This document shows positions 5,412 through 8,326 of a stretch of DNA of 8,326 nt, piece by piece. The notes beneath the pieces were generated by a model. That model did not search any database. It saw only the letters and a program-made list of their open reading frames with translations, and had not been told where the DNA came from. Position 1 is the stretch's first letter, and each line of letters opens with the position of its first letter. The DNA is from JAWWPY01 sp964412845 (GTDB lineage Bacteria; Actinomycetota; Actinomycetes; Streptosporangiales; Streptosporangiaceae): NCBI GenBank assembly GCA_964412845.1, contig CAYPQM010000226.1:1-8326 (forward strand), written 5' to 3'. Both the position numbers and the translations under genes were made by a program.

Positions 5412-6542
5412 CTAACCGTCCCGGGCCAGCGCCCGGCCGATCACCATCCGCTGGATCTGGTTGGTGCCCTCCACGATCTGCAGGGCCTTGGCTTCCCGCA
5501 GGTAGCGCTCGGCCGGGAAGTCCTCGACGTACCCGTAGCCACCGAGCACCTGTACCGCGTCCGTGGCGACGCGCATCGCGGTATCGCTCGCGAACAGCTT
5601 GGCCATCGCCGCCTGCGTGCTGAAGGGCAGCCCGGCATCCTTGCGGGCCGCCGCGGCCCGGTACAGGCTGCGGGCGGCCTCGACTCCGGTGGCCATGTCG
5701 GCGAGCAGGAAGGACACGCCCTCGAATTCGATGACGGGCCTGCCGAACTGGCGCCGCTCACGGGCGTAGCTGACCGCGGCGTCCAGTGCGGCCCGGGCCA
5801 GGCCGGTGGCGCAGGCGGCGATGCCGAGCCGCCCGGAGTCCAGCGCCGCGAGAGCGACCGCGAACCCGCCGCCCTCCGGGCCGACCAGGTGATCGGCGGG
5901 CAGCCGGGCGCCTGCGAAGATCATCTGGGCCGTCACCGAGGCGCGCATGCCCATCTTGCGCTCGGCCGGCGCCGCGTCCACGCCCGCGGTGCCGGCGGGC
6001 ACGTGCAGGCAGCTGATGCCGCGGGCCCGGTCGCGGCCGTCCGGCTCACCCGACGTGCGGGCGAACAGCGTGTAGAAATCGGCGTGGCCCGCGTGCGAAA
6101 TCCAGGACTTCACCCCGTCCACCAGATAGCCGTCCCCGGCACGCACCGCGCGGGTGCGCAGCGCGGCCGCGTCCGACCCGCTCTGCGGTTCCGACAGGCA
6201 GTAAGCGCCGAGCAGCTCACCGCTGAGCAGCTCCGGCAGCCACTGCTCCCGCTGCTGCCCGCTGCCCGCCGTGGCGATCGGGAAGCAGGCCAGCGTATGC
6301 ACGCTCACGCCCAGGCCGATAGTCAGCCAGGCGGCCGCCAGCTCCTCGATGACCTGCAGGTACACCTCATACGGCTGGCCGCCGCCGCCGAACTGCTCCG
6401 GATACGGCAGGCCCAGCAGCCCTGACCGGCCCAGAATGCGGAACGCTTGGCGAGGGAACCGGCCGTCGTGCTCCGCCGCCGCGGCCACCGGGCGCAGCTC
6501 CTTGTCCGCCAGCTCGCGGGTGAGCTCGATCAGCTCGCGCAT
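5412..6542 (-). CDS. Acyl-CoA dehydrogenase family protein
   Basis: A 376-residue FAD enzyme of standard acyl-CoA dehydrogenase length, which introduces the alpha-beta double bond into an acyl-CoA and passes electrons to ETF. Visible blocks in order: the N-terminal helical domain with ELADKELRPVAAAAEHDGRF (10-29); the beta-domain flavin/substrate motif AYCLSEPQSGSD (113-124); KSWISHAGHAD (145-155); the helical C-domain RERRQFGRPV (261-270); VLGGYGYVEDFPAERYLREA (332-351); and IVEGTNQIQ (356-364). Glu358 is at the position of the catalytic base in medium- and short-chain enzymes. ATG 6540-6542 has GGGGAGG about four bases upstream on its strand. The gene begins 42 bases after the M24 peptidase stop and is probably co-transcribed with it. 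Chain-length or branched-chain specificity cannot be read from sequence. Nothing is missing or broken. Confidence 0.94.
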   Translation of the reverse strand: MRELIELTRELADKELRPVAAAAEHDGRFPRQAFRILGRSGLLGLPYPEQFGGGGQPYEVYLQVIEELAAAWLTIGLGVSVHTLACFPIATAGSGQQREQWLPELLSGELLGAYCLSEPQSGSDAAALRTRAVRAGDGYLVDGVKSWISHAGHADFYTLFARTSGEPDGRDRARGISCLHVPAGTAGVDAAPAERKMGMRASVTAQMIFAGARLPADHLVGPEGGGFAVALAALDSGRLGIAACATGLARAALDAAVSYARERRQFGRPVIEFEGVSFLLADMATGVEAARSLYRAAAARKDAGLPFSTQAAMAKLFASDTAMRVATDAVQVLGGYGYVEDFPAERYLREAKALQIVEGTNQIQRMVIGRALARDG

Positions 6543-6584
6543 CAGGCCTCCCCTCTGGCTGTCAGCCGCGCGCCCTTGAGCAAG

Positions 6585-7718
6585 TCAGCCAGCGACCAGG
6601 ACGAGATCGCGGGTGACCCGGTTGAGCCGCTCGTGGCCCTGCTCGGTGCACACGACAATGTCCTCGATCCTGGCCCCGTGCGGTCCCGGGTAGATGCCCG
6701 GCTCCACCGAGAATGCCATGCCAGGTTCCAGCACCTCGGTATTGCCCGTGACGATGTAGGGGTCCTCGTGGGTCTCCAGGCCGATGCCGTGGCCAGTCCG
6801 GTGGATGAACTGGGCGCCGTAGCCGGCCGCGGTGATCGGCTCACGGGCGGCGGCGTCCACCGCCTCCGCGCTGACGCCAGGGCGCACCGCGGCGCACGCC
6901 GCTTCCTGGGCATCCCGCAGGACCGGGTAATAGGCCGCGAAGTCGGCGGGCGGCGTGCCGACCGCATACGTGCGGGTGCAGTCGGAGCAGTAACCGCTCG
7001 GCATGGTGCCGCCGATGTCGATCACCACCACGTCGCCGCGAGTGATCACCCGCCCGGATGCCTCATGGTGCGGGCTGGCCGCGTTCGGCCCGGACGCGAC
7101 GATGACGAAGTCGGCCCGCGCGTGTCCCTCCGCCGCGATGGCCTCCGCGATGTCCGCCGCGACCGCCCGCTCAGTCCGGCCTGCCCGCAGCCAGCCAGGA
7201 ACCCGCTCGTGCACGCGATCGATGGCCGCCCCAGCCTCGCGCAGCGCCGCGACCTCGGCCGGAGTCTTCCTGATCCGCAGTGCGCGCAGCGCGGTGCTGG
7301 CCAGCCCCTGCCGGGCATCCGGCAGCACCTCGCGCAGCCGAAGCACCATCAGCGCCCACATGCGGTCGGCCAGGCCGACCGCGGCGACCGCCGGTCCGCC
7401 GAGCCGCTGAGCGACCAGCGCGTACGGGTCGTCTGTCTCGTCCCACGGGATCATCTCCACGCCCAGGCCGCCGGCTGGCGATGCCTGCGCCGCGGGCAGC
7501 TCAAGACGGGGCACCACCAGGAACGGGGAGCCATCCGCGGGGATGGCCAGGCAGGTCAGCCGCTCCAGTTGCTGCGCGTCGTAGCCGATCACGTAACGCA
7601 GGTCAGGCCCGGGGTTCAGCAGCAGCGCATCGAGGCCGGCCTGGCCGGCCGCCGCCGCCGCGAGGCCAAGCCGTCCGGCCGGGTACAGGTCCGCCAGCCC
7701 ATCCGCCATGTGCGCCAT
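6585..7718 (-). CDS. M24-family Xaa-Pro aminopeptidase/dipeptidase-like metallopeptidase
   Basis: A 377-residue protein with the two-domain plan of prolidase/aminopeptidase P. A creatinase-like N-terminal domain (about 10-145, including ALLLNPGPDLRYVIGY) precedes a C-terminal pita-bread domain (from about 153). All five expected metal ligands are present: Asp234 in VVIDIGG, Asp246 in SDCTRT, His310 in RTGHGIG, Glu339 in SVEPGIY and Glu352 in RIEDI. HHE (217-219) and His306 fit conserved active-site positions. It should therefore be an active two-metal cytoplasmic peptidase acting on Xaa-Pro bonds, though creatinase-type C-N hydrolases share this fold. The start at ATG 7716-7718 is directly preceded by an in-frame TAG and has only a weak GGCGGGG about 13 bases away. 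ATG 7707-7709 (Met4) is an alternative. It is first gene of a likely operon with the acyl-CoA dehydrogenase. Confidence 0.94.
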   Translation of the reverse strand: MAHMADGLADLYPAGRLGLAAAAAGQAGLDALLLNPGPDLRYVIGYDAQQLERLTCLAIPADGSPFLVVPRLELPAAQASPAGGLGVEMIPWDETDDPYALVAQRLGGPAVAAVGLADRMWALMVLRLREVLPDARQGLASTALRALRIRKTPAEVAALREAGAAIDRVHERVPGWLRAGRTERAVAADIAEAIAAEGHARADFVIVASGPNAASPHHEASGRVITRGDVVVIDIGGTMPSGYCSDCTRTYAVGTPPADFAAYYPVLRDAQEAACAAVRPGVSAEAVDAAAREPITAAGYGAQFIHRTGHGIGLETHEDPYIVTGNTEVLEPGMAFSVEPGIYPGPHGARIEDIVVCTEQGHERLNRVTRDLVLVAG

Positions 7719-7795
7719 CTAACCATGGGCACCCCGCCGAGGCGCGTGCCGTCATATCGTGGCGTGTGCCAACCATCTAGACAGGAGCAACCGCC
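7719..7795. promoter_or_regulatory. Divergent control region between peptidase operon and phosphatase gene
   Basis: Transcription toward both sides must start in this short gap or in the leader up to 7839. It contains a broken dyad (GGCAC near 7728 with GTGCC near 7746, plus an inner GCC/GGC) and related ACCATSTA-like words on both sides (CCATCTAACC near 7715, CCAACCATCTAG near 7769). TATCGT (7755-7760) is a loose -10 candidate for the plus strand. No hexamer pair is convincing enough to name a promoter. Confidence 0.3.
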
Positions 7796-7828
7796 ATGCA
7801 TCACGCTAGGTCTACTCAAGTTCACTGA
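7796..7828 (+). CDS. Ten-codon mini-ORF before the phosphatase gene, possible leader peptide
   Basis: ATG 7796 is preceded at eight bases by AGGAG (7783-7787), the best ribosome site in this leader. It encodes MHHARSTQVH and stops at TGA 7826-7828, 11 bases before the phosphatase ATG, which has only a poor ribosome site (GAAGCGA). The mini-ORF is in a different frame from the phosphatase. It could couple translation of the larger gene, or mark the old start of that gene after a small frameshift. Three of ten residues are His. Function not known. Confidence 0.3.
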   Translation: MHHARSTQVH

Positions 7829-7839
7829 AGCGAACGGCG

Positions 7840-8326
7840 ATGACTCCTGAGATCGTTGCTTCTCCGGCTCACCCCGAGCCAGGCACGACCGCTGAGCCCG
7901 CACATCCGCGGGTGATCGGCCGGATGCCTGGACCCGTGAGTCTTCGCTCGCCGCGCCCCGCGAGCGAGCTTGGCGACCCCGCCAAGCTCGCTGCCGCCCT
8001 GGCGCAGGAACGGCATGTCACGCTGGAGCTGCAGAGTGCCATCCTGCCGCTGCACGAGGGCCCGTTCGACCTGCCGGGCCTGCGGGCGGTGGTGCGGTAC
8101 CTGCCGGCCTCCCGGGACAGCCGGGTGGGTGGTGACTGGTACATCACCGCCGAGATGCCCGGTGGCCATGTCCTGATCGCGCTCGGTGACGTGGCCGGGC
8201 ACGGCCTGGCGGCCGCGGCCGGGATGGCCCGGCTGCGCGGCGCGCTGGCGGGCCTGGCCATCACGGGAGCACCCCCGGAGCGCCTGGTCGGCTGGCTGAA
8301 CGATCTCGTCCACCACGTCGCCCCGG
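7840..8326 (+). CDS. SpoIIE/RsbU-type PP2C serine phosphatase, N-terminal part (3' partial)
   Basis: An open frame of 162 codons runs from ATG 7840 off the right edge. After a low-complexity Pro/Ala/Glu-rich N-terminus (about 1-45), a short helix, LAAALAQERHVTLELQSAIL (50-69), leads into the PP2C domain: LPGLRAVVRYLPAS (78-91), VGGDWY with metal-ligand Asp99 (96-101), and ALGDVAGHG with Asp117 (114-122), then AAAAGMARLRGAL. This is the actinobacterial SpoIIE/RsbU pattern, in which the phosphatase dephosphorylates an anti-sigma antagonist (STAS protein) to release a stress or developmental sigma factor. No PAS, GAF or membrane part precedes the domain here, so any sensor or HATPase partner must lie downstream or in other genes. 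The start is uncertain: ATG 7840 is the first in-frame ATG after a TAG at 7807, ATG 7924 and GTG 7936 are later options. It is divergent from the peptidase operon. Confidence 0.88.
   Translation, partial: MTPEIVASPAHPEPGTTAEPAHPRVIGRMPGPVSLRSPRPASELGDPAKLAAALAQERHVTLELQSAILPLHEGPFDLPGLRAVVRYLPASRDSRVGGDWYITAEMPGGHVLIALGDVAGHGLAAAAGMARLRGALAGLAITGAPPERLVGWLNDLVHHVAP
7944..7992 (+). promoter_or_regulatory. Two mutually exclusive hairpins in the 5' coding region of the phosphatase
   Basis: Hairpin A: TCGCTCGC (7944-7951) pairs with GCGAGCGA (7960-7967), 8-base loop. Hairpin B: AGCGAGCTTGGCG (7963-7975) pairs over 13 perfect bases with CGCCAAGCTCGCT (7980-7992) around a 4-base ACCC loop. The two share bases 7963-7967, so only one can form fully. 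B is much the stronger. The DNA encodes the low-complexity linker before the PP2C domain, where protein constraint is weak. Pairing is directly visible; a switching role is inference. Confidence 0.5.

Noticed and set aside
6447..7850. Plus-strand open frame of 467 codons across the peptidase gene
   Set aside because: Antisense of an intact M24 peptidase with all five metal ligands. The composition is Arg/Gly/His-rich and there is no ribosome site.
7822..8316. Minus-strand open frame at the right edge
   Set aside because: It lies opposite the SpoIIE-type phosphatase frame, which has GGDWY and GDVAGHG motifs. The antisense translation shows no motif.

Overview
The window is very GC-rich, with strong G/C preference at third codon positions, GTG as well as ATG starts, and mostly short intergenic gaps. 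The gene set is a LAL-type LuxR tail, a DHA2 efflux pump with a TetR repressor, an Lrp/AsnC regulator, an MsiK/UgpC-type sugar-transport ATPase and a SpoIIE/RsbU-type PP2C phosphatase. Together these point to a chromosomal region of a high-GC actinomycete (Streptomyces-like or a related order). I cannot name the genus. I see no rRNA, tRNA, CRISPR array, insertion sequence or phage gene.

Layout. 1-96: last codons of a LuxR-family regulator. 97-374: intergenic, with three degenerate 19-bp direct repeats and a long hairpin just before the next gene. 375-1232 (+): a half-length, P-loop-degenerate relative of acyl-CoA synthetases whose 3' end overlaps the next gene tail to tail. 1185-2705 (-): 14-TM-type DHA2 drug/proton antiporter. 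2706-2826: compact divergent control region with a good -35/-10 for the pump gene and a 23-bp-periodic palindrome array over it. 2827-3441 (+): TetR repressor. 3464-3943 (-): Lrp/AsnC regulator. 3944-4142: divergent control region with inverted repeats. 4143-5387 (+): stand-alone sugar ABC ATPase without its permeases. 5412-6542 (-) and 6585-7718 (-): acyl-CoA dehydrogenase and M24 peptidase, read as a two-gene operon with the peptidase first. 7719-7839: divergent control region. 7840-8326 (+): start of a SpoIIE-type phosphatase that runs off the window.

How the genes relate. The only clearly self-contained module is TetR plus efflux pump, where the operators sit exactly where they would block the pump promoter. 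The ABC ATPase is probably an energiser shared by distant sugar permeases. The peptidase and dehydrogenase look like a housekeeping or catabolic pair. The phosphatase probably belongs to an anti-sigma/anti-anti-sigma partner-switching circuit encoded beyond the right edge.

Most unusual items: the truncated acyl-CoA-synthetase-like protein with a substituted nucleotide-binding loop; the regular operator array; and a perfect 13-bp hairpin that competes with an 8-bp hairpin inside the 5' coding part of the phosphatase, which is also preceded by a ten-codon mini-ORF carrying the better Shine-Dalgarno. I do not find convincing evidence for a wholly new multi-gene system.
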